Part shown: one piece after another, positions 8,640-19,907 of the stretch | How positions within the stretch are numbered: the first letter of the stretch is position 1 | Layout of the letters: the number at the start of each line of letters is the position of its first letter | Source: Shouchella patagoniensis | GTDB taxonomy: Bacteria > Bacillota > Bacilli > Bacillales > Bacillaceae_D | Length of the DNA stretch: 64,000 nt | NCBI RefSeq assembly: GCF_002019705.1 | Contig: NZ_KV917377.1 | Location: forward strand, 3,969,938-4,033,937 | Direction of reading: 5' to 3' | Notes under the pieces: generated by a model | Database searches by the model: none | Told to the model about the DNA's origin: nothing | Seen by the model: only the letters and a program-made list of their open reading frames with translations | Made by a program: the position numbers and the translations under genes

Positions 8640-9473
8640 TTGTCACGTTTATCGACAGAGAAGCTATCAATTGGATACGAAAAAAGAGAGATTGTGAGCG
8701 ATCTTTATCTTCATATTCCAGATGGGAAAATTACAACGATTATTGGACCAAACGGCTGTGGAAAGTCAACCATACTTAAAACCGTTGCGCGAATTCTAAA
8801 AGCGTCAAAAGGAGCCGTTTATTTAGATGGTAAGTCGATTCATAAACAATCAACAAAGGAAATTGCGAAAAAGATGGCTGTACTTCCACAGTCTCCTGAA
8901 GCGCCAAGTGGATTAACTGTTCAAGAACTTGTGGCATATGGTCGATATCCTCATCAAAAAGGGTTTGGCCAATTAAAAGATTATGATCACGAGATTATTA
9001 AGTGGGCTCTTGAGCAAACAAATATGCTCGAATTTGCGGAGCGCTCCATTGAGGCGCTTTCTGGTGGGCAGCGACAGCGAGTTTGGATTGCAATGGCTCT
9101 TGCCCAAGAAACGGATATTCTCTTGCTTGATGAACCGACAACATACTTGGATCTTGCGCATCAACTCGAAGTATTGCAAGTACTCGAACGTTTAAATAGA
9201 GAACAGAATCGAACGATTGTAATGGTTATCCATGATTTAAATCATGCTGCACGCTTTGCTGATTATATGGTTTCCATTCGCAACGGCAAGATTATGAAAG
9301 AGGGTTCTCCAGAAGATGTGATGTGTTCGGATGTATTGCGGGACGTATTCCAAATCGATGCGAGCATCGTCTCAGACCCTCGAACAGGGAAGCCGGTCTG
9401 CTTAACGTATGATTTAATGAACGAACAACACCATCATGAAGAGCAAATAGAAAAGATTCCAGCGCTTGTTTAA
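8640..9473 (+). CDS. Iron-siderophore ABC transporter ATPase (YusV/FecE-like)
   Basis: A 277-residue ABC ATPase that powers the two permeases. Walker A GPNGCGKST (residues 36-44), Q-loop LPQSPE, signature LSGGQRQR (from 140), Walker B ILLLDEP (160-166) and the switch histidine in MVIHDLNH are intact. The C-terminus carries a His-rich HHHEEQ tail. It starts at TTG 8640 with AGGAGGGAC upstream. Most like YusV, the shared siderophore ATPase of B. subtilis. The operon has no substrate-binding lipoprotein, so that part must be encoded elsewhere. The stop codon lies in the loop of the terminator. Confidence 0.93.
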   Translation: MSRLSTEKLSIGYEKREIVSDLYLHIPDGKITTIIGPNGCGKSTILKTVARILKASKGAVYLDGKSIHKQSTKEIAKKMAVLPQSPEAPSGLTVQELVAYGRYPHQKGFGQLKDYDHEIIKWALEQTNMLEFAERSIEALSGGQRQRVWIAMALAQETDILLLDEPTTYLDLAHQLEVLQVLERLNREQNRTIVMVIHDLNHAARFADYMVSIRNGKIMKEGSPEDVMCSDVLRDVFQIDASIVSDPRTGKPVCLTYDLMNEQHHHEEQIEKIPALV

Positions 9474-9488
9474 GCGCTGGAATCTTTT
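9451..9488. terminator. Bidirectional terminator containing the ATPase stop codon
   Basis: AAAAGATTCCAGCGCTT / AAGCGCTGGAATCTTTT, a 17-bp perfect stem with a very small loop. The TAA of the ATPase gene is inside it, and the convergent methyltransferase gene ends at its other edge. Confidence 0.93.
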
Positions 9489-10275
9489 ATTTTAGCGCTA
9501 GTTTAATAGCAATCCCAATTTGTTCAGTAAATTGTCCATCTTCGTTGAGTTTAAGGAGTTCACTCGTTAAGTGCGTCTCAAATTCGCGAGAACGGCTACC
9601 TAGAAACCGTTTGGCTCCAAAGGAAGTGGAATAGAGATGACCAATAATTGTTTCAGGTGTCCATATAAAAGAATAAAAGGGAAGTTCAACTTGATCAAAC
9701 GTAAAAGAAGAGGATTGAATGATTTCTTCATGACGAATGCTCGGATGGGTATAAGTTGTTTTGCCGGCTCGGCGTTTTTTTCCGTACCACTGCTCTGTCA
9801 CATGTTTAACGGTTTGTTGCCATTGTTCTGTTTTTTGTCCATATTGATCAATAATGGCGATGCCGCCGCCAGCAACAATTCGAGGATAAAGCTGTTCCAA
9901 AGTTGTTTTTCGGTCCATCCAATGAAAGGCCTTTGCGATTGTAACAAGCTTTAAATTGTCCTCATTGTTGGTTCTCAAGTAGGTATCGAGTGTACCGTGC
10001 AACCATTTGGTGTTTGTTAGTCGTAACGTCGAACTAAAATCTTGAGCTTCTTGAATCATTTCTAACTCGGGATCGATGCCAATGATCTGATCAAACCAAT
10101 CAGAAAAACGACAAGCTAGTTGCCCAGTGCCACACCCTAAATCAAGCATCGTGCCGTCTCCATTCGTTGAAAAGGTATGGATCAGAAAACGAACTAAAGA
10201 GGGTGGATATAACGGTCTGTACTTCGAATAAAAGGAAGCGGTTCCTTGGAACAACTCGCTTCCATAATCGCTCAT
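9487..10275 (-). CDS. Class I SAM-dependent methyltransferase
   Basis: A 262-residue soluble enzyme with the SAM-binding glycine loop MLDLGCGTGQLA (residues 43-54) and the acidic tip IIGIDPE one strand later. The FHWMD motif near residue 115 is common in the UbiE/Tam-like Methyltransf_11 group. Start ATG 10275 is preceded by AAAGGAGAG. Methyl acceptor unknown. It converges on the siderophore operon, sharing a terminator, with no evident functional link. Confidence 0.88.
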   Translation of the reverse strand: MSDYGSELFQGTASFYSKYRPLYPPSLVRFLIHTFSTNGDGTMLDLGCGTGQLACRFSDWFDQIIGIDPELEMIQEAQDFSSTLRLTNTKWLHGTLDTYLRTNNEDNLKLVTIAKAFHWMDRKTTLEQLYPRIVAGGGIAIIDQYGQKTEQWQQTVKHVTEQWYGKKRRAGKTTYTHPSIRHEEIIQSSSFTFDQVELPFYSFIWTPETIIGHLYSTSFGAKRFLGSRSREFETHLTSELLKLNEDGQFTEQIGIAIKLALK

Positions 10276-10468
10276 CTTAGTCTCTCCTTTCTAGTAACAA
10301 TATGATTATCGTATCATTAAATGGAATGTTCATCAGTATAAGTTTCACTGTCGATTAATGCAAGATGAATAAGGCGATTCTCATTATCAATAAAGAGTCG
10401 ACCTTAGTCATACTAGGGTATAAAATGAACTTAAAGAAAAAATAATTGATCTAATTGAGAAAAGAGGA

Positions 10469-10497
10469 TTGACAATGATAATGATATTCGTTATCAT
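10469..10497 (+). promoter_or_regulatory. Strong sigma-A promoter of a short RNA
   Basis: TTGACA (10469-10474), 17-bp spacer, TATCAT (10492-10497): six and five of six matches. A Fur box fills the spacer. Start predicted near 10504. Confidence 0.85.
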
Positions 10498-10498
10498 T
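10474..10498 (+). promoter_or_regulatory. Fur-binding site over the short-RNA promoter
   Basis: AATGATAA-N9-TTATCATT, an interrupted palindrome equal to two overlapping 7-1-7 Fur motifs (TGATAATGATATTCG and TGATATTCGTTATCA) offset by 6 bp, a common arrangement in Bacillus. It spans the region between -35 and -10, so iron should shut the promoter. Confidence 0.85.
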
Positions 10499-10503
10499 TA
10501 AAT

Positions 10504-10583
10504 ATAACGTGATACATACACGTCAGGTTTCTATAGACCCCCTTATGGATACCTCCGCCTTAGACAAGCGGAGGTCTTTTTTT
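10504..10583 (+). ncRNA. fsrA: Fur-controlled small RNA, FsrA-like
   Basis: The promoter is followed after about 47 bases by an intrinsic terminator (ACCTCCGC 10551-10558 / GCGGAGGT 10568-10575, then a T run), giving a transcript of about 80 nt. No reading frame with a ribosome site fits in it. It has a 5' hairpin (ACGTG 10507-10511 / CACGT 10519-10523), a C-rich unpaired stretch (CCCCC at 10538-10542, CCTCC inside the stem) and a terminator tail. B. subtilis FsrA is an 84-nt Fur-repressed RNA that uses C-rich segments to block ribosome sites of iron-rich enzymes under iron starvation. Size, control and C-richness match; sequence identity to known FsrA was not tested. Confidence 0.75.
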
Positions 10584-10846
10584 GTTTTCAAAAAAAATAA
10601 CCCAGAAAACCTTTGCTACTAAAGGATTCACGGTTATTGAGTTTGCTTATTTTTCATTGCTGGTAGTGAGGTTGGCAGGGTTTTTCGATGCGTCTCTTCT
10701 AAGATTGAGCTTTATCTATTTAGTCGTCCATTTTTCTATATTGTTCATAACAACGCGCACCAATGATGTTGGTAGTTGAATAAAATACGACTAAAGCTGT
10801 TTTTTATTCAATTGTTTGGATAAACTGTCTATGAACAAGGAAAGAA
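10584..10846. other. Intergenic stretch after the small RNA
   Basis: No convincing gene. An open frame beginning with TTG inside the sRNA terminator T run has no ribosome site and is not called. Confidence 0.5.
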
Positions 10847-10861
10847 ATGAGGCCGACCAGT

Positions 10862-11014
10862 ATGCTTTCATCTGATGAGTTGTATTTGTTTAAACGAGAA
10901 CTAGCGAGATTGGAAGAAGAGAAGCAGAAAATACCATTAAATCATAAGTATAAATTGTTTTTAGATGATCAAATCGATTTACTACAAGACGTTATTCGAT
11001 CACATGAAGAGTAA
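10862..11014 (+). CDS. Small charged protein, paralogue of the protein at 50092-50250
   Basis: A 50-residue, probably coiled-coil protein. It begins MLSSDELYLFKRELARLEEEK and shares the pattern ML-x3-ELYLFKREL-x-RL-x2-EK...FLD-x-QI-x-LLQ-x-V with the 52-residue protein encoded at 50092-50250 on the other strand. That similarity supports the start at ATG 10862 (GAGG 9 bases upstream) over an in-frame ATG at 10847. A terminator follows at once. Function unknown; conservation of two copies in one window makes it a real family. Confidence 0.75.
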   Translation: MLSSDELYLFKRELARLEEEKQKIPLNHKYKLFLDDQIDLLQDVIRSHEE

Positions 11015-11050
11015 CTCCACTTCTACCGCGGTAAGAGTGGAGTTTTTTTA
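11013..11050 (+). terminator. Terminator of the small charged protein gene
   Basis: AACTCCACTTCTACC / GGTAAGAGTGGAGTT followed by T7; the stem starts within the stop codon. Confidence 0.88.
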
Positions 11051-11137
11051 TTTAAAGCACTCGTCTGGACACCGGAGAATGAACCTGCAATAATGTAACA
11101 CGTATGTATTAGTTGTGATGAGGGGAAGTAAGTAAAA

Positions 11138-11974
11138 ATGTCTGTATCGTTGTATCAATTTTTAAAAGAAAATACATGGGAGTTAACAGAAGAATGGTAT
11201 AAAGGGTTGGATAAAACAAAAGGTGGCGTATATGGTTCGACGGTTCCAGAGAAAATTCAAGAGCTGAAACAACAAAACCATGAATTCCATCTTATTTTTG
11301 TTGAGCTCTTTAATGAAGAAAGCGAACGTTTAGACGATGAATTTGGCCAATGGGTAAATAAAATTGTTTTAGACCAGGCCCATTTAGCAACGCCCCTGCC
11401 GGAAATAATCGAAGAATTTTTTAATAACCAAACCTTATATTTAAAAACAATAGACACATACGTTGAAACGCATAGTCCTGAATTAAGCATTACGGAGTAT
11501 AATAAATACATCCAGTTGCTTCTTCACGCCTTTCAACAAATTGTGATTGAGTTTAGTAAACGGAATCAAGAAAAGTCAGAACAATTATTGTTAGCTCAAA
11601 AAGAAATGATAACAGAGTTAAGTTCTCCTGTTATCCAGCTAAATGAACAGATTGCTCTTTTGCCGTTAGTAGGTGAAATTGATACACATCGTGCAAAAGT
11701 TATTTTTGAACAGACACTTCAGAGCTGTGTTGATAATCGGATTCAGTCGCTCCTAATCGATTTGTCAGGAGTTCCTGTTGTTGATACGATGGTTGCTAAC
11801 CAGCTGTTTCAATTAATTGAAGGTCTTACGCTAGTAGGCACAATTGCTTCATTATCGGGCATTCGTCCAGAAATTGCGCAAACAGCAGTTCAACTAGGCA
11901 TTGATTTTAACCGGACAAAAGTGTATGCCACAATCGCAAGTGCATTATCAAAATTAAATTTTAATGCAATGTAG
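11138..11974 (+). CDS. RsbR-family stressosome protein (RsbRD-like)
   Basis: A 278-residue stressosome subunit. The N-terminal half is a helical, non-haem globin-like sensor type; the C-terminal STAS domain spans about residues 160-275. The two threonines that RsbT kinase phosphorylates in RsbR are both present in their motifs: Thr183 in IDTHRAK and Thr217 in GVPVVDTMVA. RsbR paralogues gate release of RsbT and thereby the sigma-B general stress response. It is a lone gene, not in an rsb operon, as in B. subtilis yqhA (rsbRD). Start ATG 11138 has GGGGAAG about 9 bases upstream. Confidence 0.85.
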   Translation: MSVSLYQFLKENTWELTEEWYKGLDKTKGGVYGSTVPEKIQELKQQNHEFHLIFVELFNEESERLDDEFGQWVNKIVLDQAHLATPLPEIIEEFFNNQTLYLKTIDTYVETHSPELSITEYNKYIQLLLHAFQQIVIEFSKRNQEKSEQLLLAQKEMITELSSPVIQLNEQIALLPLVGEIDTHRAKVIFEQTLQSCVDNRIQSLLIDLSGVPVVDTMVANQLFQLIEGLTLVGTIASLSGIRPEIAQTAVQLGIDFNRTKVYATIASALSKLNFNAM

Positions 11975-12024
11975 TGTGCGGTTGATCATCGTTTAGAAGT
12001 AAGCGATAATGAGGAAGATAACGT

Positions 12025-12066
12025 AAACTCGGAATAACGTGTGGATACACGTTACCGAGTTTTTTC
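12025..12066 (+). terminator. Terminator of the RsbR-like gene
   Basis: AACTCGG ... ACGTGT-GGAT-ACACGT ... CCGAGTT, a two-part stem with T6 following. Confidence 0.8.
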
Positions 12067-12116
12067 TTGTGTATGAATGGAAACAAAAATGAACCATTTT
12101 TTCACTTAATGTTTGG

Positions 12117-12145
12117 GGGACATACGAGGCGAACTTTGATATAAT
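12117..12145 (+). promoter_or_regulatory. Candidate promoter of the pcrB-pcrA-ligA-camS operon
   Basis: GGGACA (12117-12122), 17 bp, TATAAT (12140-12145). The transcription start would fall near 12152, after the ATG at 12149, which argues that translation begins later at 12218. Confidence 0.55.
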
Positions 12146-12217
12146 GACATGCAGAACGAACGTGCGTATAAAGGGCATGGTCAAAAAAGGGGGGCGCGCT
12201 TCTGGCAAGCGCAAGTC

Positions 12218-12919
12218 ATGAAAAATTACGATGAATGGTCGCATGTATTTAAGCTAGACCCCAATAAAGAAATTACTGATGAAGACTTGGAATTGATTTG
12301 CGAGTCAGGAACGGATGCAGTCATTGTTGGTGGTACGGACGGGATTACCCTTGATGATACGTTGTCCCTTCTAGTGCGCGTTAGACGATATCCGGTGACA
12401 GTGGCGCTAGAAGTATCAAATCTAGAAGCGATCACACCAGGTTTTGATTATTATTTAATTCCAGCGGTGATGAATAGTGAAGACGTAAAGTGGATACTAG
12501 GACAGCATCACACAGCGGTAAAAGATTATGGTGAACTGATTAATTGGGAAGAGCTTATTATTGAGGGATACTGTGTCTTAAATGCAGAGGCGAAGGTAGC
12601 TTCTTTAACGAATGCAAAAACGGACTTAACAGAAGAGGACGTTATGGCCTATGCTCGGTTGGCAGAGCATATGTACAAGTTTCCTTTCTTTTATTTAGAA
12701 TATAGTGGCACAAAAGGGCCCGTTGAAATGGTTAAACGGGTCAGTCGTGTGTTGAACAAAACAAGGCTCATTTATGGTGGCGGCATTACAAATGGAGATG
12801 AAGCAAAAGAAGTTGCGGCTCATGCGGATGTTGTTGTTGTAGGGAATGCCCTTTATGATAATTTAAAACAAGCTTTAAAAACAGTACGTGCTGTTAAAGA
12901 AGCTAGAGGCGGTGAATAA
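12218..12919 (+). CDS. pcrB: Heptaprenylglyceryl phosphate synthase
   Basis: A 233-residue TIM-barrel prenyltransferase that joins heptaprenyl diphosphate to sn-glycerol-1-phosphate, the archaeal-type ether lipid reaction found in Bacillales. Features seen: [13 protein letters not shown] at the N-terminus, the GGTDG phosphate loop, the YLEYSG motif, YGGGI, and VVVGNALY near the end. ATG 12218 gives the family length (B. subtilis 228); the in-frame ATG at 12149 lies at the predicted promoter and has no ribosome site. The ribosome site before 12218 is weak. One base separates its stop from pcrA, as in B. subtilis. Confidence 0.93.
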   Translation: MKNYDEWSHVFKLDPNKEITDEDLELICESGTDAVIVGGTDGITLDDTLSLLVRVRRYPVTVALEVSNLEAITPGFDYYLIPAVMNSEDVKWILGQHHTAVKDYGELINWEELIIEGYCVLNAEAKVASLTNAKTDLTEEDVMAYARLAEHMYKFPFFYLEYSGTKGPVEMVKRVSRVLNKTRLIYGGGITNGDEAKEVAAHADVVVVGNALYDNLKQALKTVRAVKEARGGE

Positions 12920-12920
12920 C

Positions 12921-15170
12921 ATGCAAGACACAATTATTGAACGCATGCTATCAGGATTGAATCCTGAACAAAGAAAAGCTGTTACCCATACAAATGGTCC
13001 ACTTTTATTAATGGCCGGGGCAGGAAGTGGAAAGACCCGAGTATTAACACATCGAATTAGTTATTTGTTGCGTCATAATAGTACGCCACCGTGGGCTGTG
13101 CTAGCGCTAACTTTCACAAACAAAGCAGCACGTGAAATGAAGGATAGGGTTGCGCAACTAGTAGGTCCGATTGCTGAAGATATATGGATTTCAACGTTCC
13201 ACTCTATGTGTGTGCGAATGTTACGTCGCGATATTGACCGGATCGGTTTCAGTCGTAATTTCACCATCCTAGATTCCACTGACCAATTGTCTGTCATTAA
13301 ACAAATCTTAAAAAGCCAAAACATTGATCCGAAAAAGTTTGATCCAAAAGCGATTCTCGGTATGATATCTAGTGCAAAAAACGAATTGCAAACGGCAAAG
13401 CAATTTGCCAAAGGGCAAACAGGTATGTTTGAACAAGTTGCCTCTGACGTGTACCTTGACTATGAAAAACGGTTGAAACAAAACAATGCGCTTGATTTTG
13501 ATGACTTGATTATGAAAACCATTCAATTGTTTTCTGATGTACCAGAAGTACTCGAATTCTATCAACGTAAATTTCAATACATTCATGTGGATGAGTATCA
13601 AGATACAAATAAAGCCCAGTACCGGCTTGTAAAAATGCTAGGGGATCGTTTGCAAAATATTTGTGTTGTCGGAGATTCCGATCAATCCATTTATCGCTGG
13701 CGTGGCGCGGATATTCAAAATATCCTTTCGTTTGAAAAAGATTATCCTGATGCCACCGTCATTTTACTTGAGCAAAACTACCGTTCAACAAAAACAATCT
13801 TAAATGCAGCAAATAAAGTCATTGGAAACAATGGCAATCGTAAGCCAAAAAATCTTTGGACAGATAATGATGAAGGACCAAAAATTGGTGTCTATGAGGC
13901 AGCAACGGAGCAAGCGGAGGCCCAGTTTGTTGTAGAAAGAATCAAAGAAGCATCATCAGAGGCCGGTTTCACCTATAACGATGTTGCGATTTTATACCGA
14001 ACAAATGCTCAATCACGTATTATTGAGGAATTTTTTGTTAAATCTAATTTAGAGTACAACATTGTTGGCGGCACGAAGTTCTACGACAGAAAAGAGATTA
14101 AAGACGTGCTCGCCTATTTACGCCTCGTTTCTAATCCAAATGATGACATTAGTTTACAGCGGATTGTAAATGTACCTAAGCGAGGTCTTGGTGCAACAAC
14201 AGTTGATAAAATTGCTGTTTACGCAGATACTCATGGACTGTCTATGTATAATGCGCTTTTTGAACTGGAACAAATTGGCGTGACAGCCCGTGCTTATACA
14301 AAGCTAATTGAATTCCGGGATCAAGTGAAAAACTGGGTTCAGATGCAAGACTATTTGTCCGTTACTGAGCTTACTGAAGAACTTCTTGAAAAAACAGGCT
14401 ACCGTGAGATGTTAAAAGCAGAACAAACGATTGAAGCGCAATCTCGACTTGAGAATATTGATGAGTTTATAACGGTTACGCAAGAATTTGAGAAGCGTAG
14501 TGAAGAGAAAGATCTAGTTTCTTTCTTAACAGACTTAGCTCTAGTAGCCGATATCGATCAACTTGATAAAGATGATGATGAAGTAAAAAAAGATGCGATT
14601 ACGTTAATGACATTGCATTCTGCTAAGGGACTAGAGTTCCCTTATGTTTTCTTAATCGGGATGGAGGAAGGAATCTTCCCTCATAACCGATCCTTATTTG
14701 AAGAAGAAGAAATGGAAGAAGAACGTCGCCTTGCTTATGTCGGTATTACAAGAGCGGAAAAACAACTTTATTTAACGTGCGCAAAAATGCGAACGTTGTA
14801 TGGTCGTACAAACACGAACCCCGCCTCGCGATTTATTTCGGAAATTCCAGTTGAACTACTTGAGAACAATAATGGTATGCCTGACTGGACAAAGGGCGCA
14901 AGTGGTCGTCCAGCTGCCGGAGCTGCGGCTGCAAGAGCGCGTTCACGCTCAAGTGTATATGAAACAACTGGTCGTTCTGCAATGACAACAACTGGCGGTG
15001 ATGGATTTGAATGGGCTGTTGGTGATAAAGCAGAACACAAAAAGTGGGGCACAGGCACTGTTGTGAGTATGAAAGGAGAAGGAGACTCGGTTGAACTCGA
15101 TATTGCCTTTACTCCGCCAACAGGCATTAAGCGGCTGTTCGCTAAATTTGCCCCAATTACTAAAGCATAA
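12921..15170 (+). CDS. pcrA: ATP-dependent DNA helicase PcrA
   Basis: A 749-residue superfamily 1A 3'-5' helicase, the Gram-positive UvrD counterpart, acting in repair, plasmid rolling-circle replication and removal of RecA or RNA polymerase from DNA. Seen in order: LNPEQRKAV (Q motif), Walker [10 protein letters not shown] (from residue 32), motif [29 protein letters not shown], and the late helicase motifs [10 protein letters not shown] and VGITRAEK. After a low-complexity linker rich in Ala/Arg, the C-terminal Tudor-like RNA polymerase-binding domain ([15 protein letters not shown]) is intact. ATG 12921 follows GAGG; an upstream GTG at 12888 overlaps pcrB. Confidence 0.97.
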   Translation: MQDTIIERMLSGLNPEQRKAVTHTNGPLLLMAGAGSGKTRVLTHRISYLLRHNSTPPWAVLALTFTNKAAREMKDRVAQLVGPIAEDIWISTFHSMCVRMLRRDIDRIGFSRNFTILDSTDQLSVIKQILKSQNIDPKKFDPKAILGMISSAKNELQTAKQFAKGQTGMFEQVASDVYLDYEKRLKQNNALDFDDLIMKTIQLFSDVPEVLEFYQRKFQYIHVDEYQDTNKAQYRLVKMLGDRLQNICVVGDSDQSIYRWRGADIQNILSFEKDYPDATVILLEQNYRSTKTILNAANKVIGNNGNRKPKNLWTDNDEGPKIGVYEAATEQAEAQFVVERIKEASSEAGFTYNDVAILYRTNAQSRIIEEFFVKSNLEYNIVGGTKFYDRKEIKDVLAYLRLVSNPNDDISLQRIVNVPKRGLGATTVDKIAVYADTHGLSMYNALFELEQIGVTARAYTKLIEFRDQVKNWVQMQDYLSVTELTEELLEKTGYREMLKAEQTIEAQSRLENIDEFITVTQEFEKRSEEKDLVSFLTDLALVADIDQLDKDDDEVKKDAITLMTLHSAKGLEFPYVFLIGMEEGIFPHNRSLFEEEEMEEERRLAYVGITRAEKQLYLTCAKMRTLYGRTNTNPASRFISEIPVELLENNNGMPDWTKGASGRPAAGAAAARARSRSSVYETTGRSAMTTTGGDGFEWAVGDKAEHKKWGTGTVVSMKGEGDSVELDIAFTPPTGIKRLFAKFAPITKA

Positions 15171-17207
<2,037 letters not shown>

Positions 17208-17221
17208 GAGGGGCTTGTTAA

Positions 17222-18394
17222 GTGAAGCGATGGGGGATCATTGGGTTTAGTTTACTGGTGCTGGCTGGCTGTAATTTATTTGGTGATGGGCAAGATGAAG
17301 GACCAGAGCAAGCACCTGACGTATCGGAGGTTGATGATTCGTTAAGCGTTGTGCCTTCGATTCCGTCAGAAGAGAACTATTATTCAAATGTCTTACGTGA
17401 AGGGTCTTACATACATGGTGAGACTCGTGGTTACGGCTTAGACCTCGGCATGAGCAGAAAAGATTTAGATTGGCTCGAACTGGGTCTTGAAGATATTGCA
17501 AAAGATACATTTAGCCCGGACAGCCATTATTTCCAAGAGGGGGAGCATTTAACCCGCGATACGCTGCGAAGCTGGATTAGACGGTACGAAGAACCGACTG
17601 ACGATAACCCTGGTAATCCAGGTGGCTTGAACCCGCCTCTTGGTGAGGGCGAAGATGATTTTGAGAAGAACAAAAACAGTCCTTGGGTTTTATCAAATGT
17701 TCTCGAACACAATTATATGGGCGTTGATGATAACGATGAATATGTAACAGCAGGCATTGTACTTGGGTTGTCACTTTATAGTGAGTATTCATTTACAGCG
17801 GACGGCCGAACTGGTGAAGTACCAATCTCTAGCAGTAAGCAGGAGGAAGAGGGGATGGCCTTTGCTGAGGAGATGGTAGATCGGCTACGTAACGGTGCTA
17901 GCAATAAAGAAGAGGACATAAGCGATGTACCAATTGTTGTAGCGCTCTTCAGTGAGCAACCAAGCAATTCAATCAATGCTGGCAATTTTTTTAAAGTAGG
18001 TGTATTTGAACCAAGCGGCAATGTGAATTGGGATGATATTAATCAAAAGCATTTGTATTTCCCATCCAGCGTTGCAAGTGAAGAGCATCAAAACGATGCT
18101 TCGCGTTTCTCTCAATTTCAAGCTGATATTCAATCTTTTTTTGATAATCACGTTGGTGTAGTTGGACGAGCTCGGTATGACGATAATCAGCTAACGAAGC
18201 TAATCGTTGATATGAACATTCAATACAAAGGAAAAGCAGAAGTAGTGGCAATGACTCAGTATGCTGCTGGAAGAATTGAAGAACATTTTGAGAATGTACC
18301 CGTTGATATTAATATATCTTCTTTATCAGGGTCATTAGAAAGTATTGTTTCTTATCACCCAAATACCGAAACCTTTATTCATATTATCCAATAA
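17222..18394 (+). CDS. camS: CamS family sex-pheromone lipoprotein (YerH)
   Basis: A 390-residue exported lipoprotein. The signal peptide ends in the lipobox LAGC (Cys17). In enterococci and staphylococci the processed signal peptide of CamS relatives acts as a sex pheromone; in Bacillus the role of YerH is unknown. GTG 17222 is the start, 15 bases after ligA, with GAGAGGGGC upstream. A fourth gene behind pcrB-pcrA-ligA is the B. subtilis order, which supports the assignment. Confidence 0.92.
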   Translation: MKRWGIIGFSLLVLAGCNLFGDGQDEGPEQAPDVSEVDDSLSVVPSIPSEENYYSNVLREGSYIHGETRGYGLDLGMSRKDLDWLELGLEDIAKDTFSPDSHYFQEGEHLTRDTLRSWIRRYEEPTDDNPGNPGGLNPPLGEGEDDFEKNKNSPWVLSNVLEHNYMGVDDNDEYVTAGIVLGLSLYSEYSFTADGRTGEVPISSSKQEEEGMAFAEEMVDRLRNGASNKEEDISDVPIVVALFSEQPSNSINAGNFFKVGVFEPSGNVNWDDINQKHLYFPSSVASEEHQNDASRFSQFQADIQSFFDNHVGVVGRARYDDNQLTKLIVDMNIQYKGKAEVVAMTQYAAGRIEEHFENVPVDINISSLSGSLESIVSYHPNTETFIHIIQ

Positions 18395-18412
18395 CATGTA
18401 ACCGAATAGATG

Positions 18413-18448
18413 AAAGGCTTGTGGCGAAATCGTCACAAGCCTTTTTTT
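18413..18448 (+). terminator. Terminator of the pcrB operon
   Basis: AAAGGCTTGTG / TCACAAGCCTTT stem followed by T7. Confidence 0.9.
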
Positions 18449-18736
18449 GAACAGTTCGTATGAAACGTTTTCCAAATAAAGAAAACGAATACATAGCAAA
18501 AAACATACATTTAATTGGGAAATATCTTTTTGTGATATAATAATACGCTTACATATAAACGTTTCGTGTTTATTATAGATGATTATACGGATATTTTTTT
18601 ACAAAAAGCTATTTTTTCGTTAGTTTTGTGCTATAGTATGATTGGTTAAACAAATGGGACTTATGTCTTTTATTTCCCTGTAATTAGCCAATTTAAGAAA
18701 AAGGCTTCCTGTAACGGGGCTTTAGGAGGATATTAC
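18449..18736. other. Long leader before the BMP lipoprotein gene
   Basis: AT-rich. A possible sigma-A promoter lies near 18532-18543 (TGATATAATAATA) and another near 18630-18641 (CTATAGTATGAT). I looked for a purine riboswitch and found no match to its core. A strong site TAGGAGGATATTAC precedes the next gene. Confidence 0.4.
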
Positions 18737-19831
18737 GTGAAAAAATGGATGATGGTAGTTTCAATTAGTCTTGCATCAGTTATAACGCTTGCTGCGTGCG
18801 GGCAGGCAGATTCGAATGAAAGCAATGGCAGTAACGCCAGCGGGTCAGATAACGATGGAGAAAATTCAGAGTTCACAGCAAAAATGGTAACAGACTTAAG
18901 CGGGATCGACGATAAATCATTTAATGAATTTTCATGGGAAGGTCTTAAAGCATTCGGGGATGCAAATGGTCTTGAAGAAAAGACAAATTATGACTATGTA
19001 ACATCGAGTGCCGCAGCCGATTTTGAACCCAATTTACGCTCACTAGCAAGAGAAGGTACAGACATTAGTTGGGCAATTGGTTTCTTAATGGAAGATGCTG
19101 TTAAAACAGTAGGTGAACAATTTACGGACGCAAATATCGCGATTATCGATACAGTCGTACCTGATTTAGATAATGTAGCAAGCATCACGTTTAAAGAACA
19201 TGAGGGTTCATTCCTTGTTGGTGTAGCTGCAGGGATGCAAACCCAAACAGATAAAGTTGGTTTTATTGGTGGCGTAGAGAGTGAGCTAATCAAAAAGTTT
19301 GAAAATGGATTTAAAGCTGGAGTTCATGCGGTCAATCCGGATGCAGAAGTGATTGTTCAATATGCAGAATCATTTGTTGATCCACAAGCTGGACAAAATA
19401 TTGCTAATACACTTTACACAACGGGTTCTGACGTTATTTATCACGCAGCAGGTAATGCAGGGAATGGCTTATTTACTGAGACGATCACGCGCGTTCGAAA
19501 TGGTGAAGATGTATGGGCAATCGGGGTTGATAAAGACCAATACGAAGAAGGCGTTTACGAAGATGAGCAGTCTGTCACGCTTACATCAATGGTGAAACGA
19601 GTTGATACCGCTGTTCAAGAAGTTTCTGAAATGGCGCTTGAAGGAAATTTCCCAGGTGGAGAAGTACTTGAGTATGGTATTGAAGACAACGGTATTGATT
19701 ATGCAACAACAGGAGACAACCTAACCCCGGAAATGATTGAGGCAATGGATGACTTCATGCAACAAATTCTTGATGGTGAAATTGAAGTGCCTAAAACAGA
19801 TGATGAATTTAATGAGTGGATGAATGAATAG
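18737..19831 (+). CDS. BMP-family nucleoside-binding lipoprotein (YufN/TmpC-like)
   Basis: A 364-residue surface lipoprotein of the Med/BMP family, the substrate-binding part of a nucleoside ABC importer. The lipobox is TLAAC (Cys21), followed by a Ser/Asn/Gly-rich linker. Family marks: VTDLSGIDDKSFNEFSWEG, GFLMEDAV, FKEHEGSFLVGVAAG, GFIGGVES and DVIYHAAGNAGNGLF. Start GTG 18737. It heads an operon with an ATPase and two permeases; the same set in B. subtilis (yufNOPQ, also called nupNOPQ) takes up guanosine and other nucleosides. Confidence 0.92.
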   Translation: MKKWMMVVSISLASVITLAACGQADSNESNGSNASGSDNDGENSEFTAKMVTDLSGIDDKSFNEFSWEGLKAFGDANGLEEKTNYDYVTSSAAADFEPNLRSLAREGTDISWAIGFLMEDAVKTVGEQFTDANIAIIDTVVPDLDNVASITFKEHEGSFLVGVAAGMQTQTDKVGFIGGVESELIKKFENGFKAGVHAVNPDAEVIVQYAESFVDPQAGQNIANTLYTTGSDVIYHAAGNAGNGLFTETITRVRNGEDVWAIGVDKDQYEEGVYEDEQSVTLTSMVKRVDTAVQEVSEMALEGNFPGGEVLEYGIEDNGIDYATTGDNLTPEMIEAMDDFMQQILDGEIEVPKTDDEFNEWMNE

Positions 19832-19907
19832 GTTCATAATAGTGAATGGCTAGTTGTTCGTAAACTAGTCTTTCTTTTGTCTCAAGATAGGAAAGGAGTT
19901 GTCTATC

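Noticed and set aside
10582-10779. Open frame of 65 codons starting with TTG
   Set aside because: It starts inside the T run of the sRNA terminator, has no ribosome site and no family-like sequence.
18449-18736. Purine riboswitch or PurR box before the nucleoside transporter
   Set aside because: No aptamer core was found and CGAA-type motifs are neither spaced nor complete enough.
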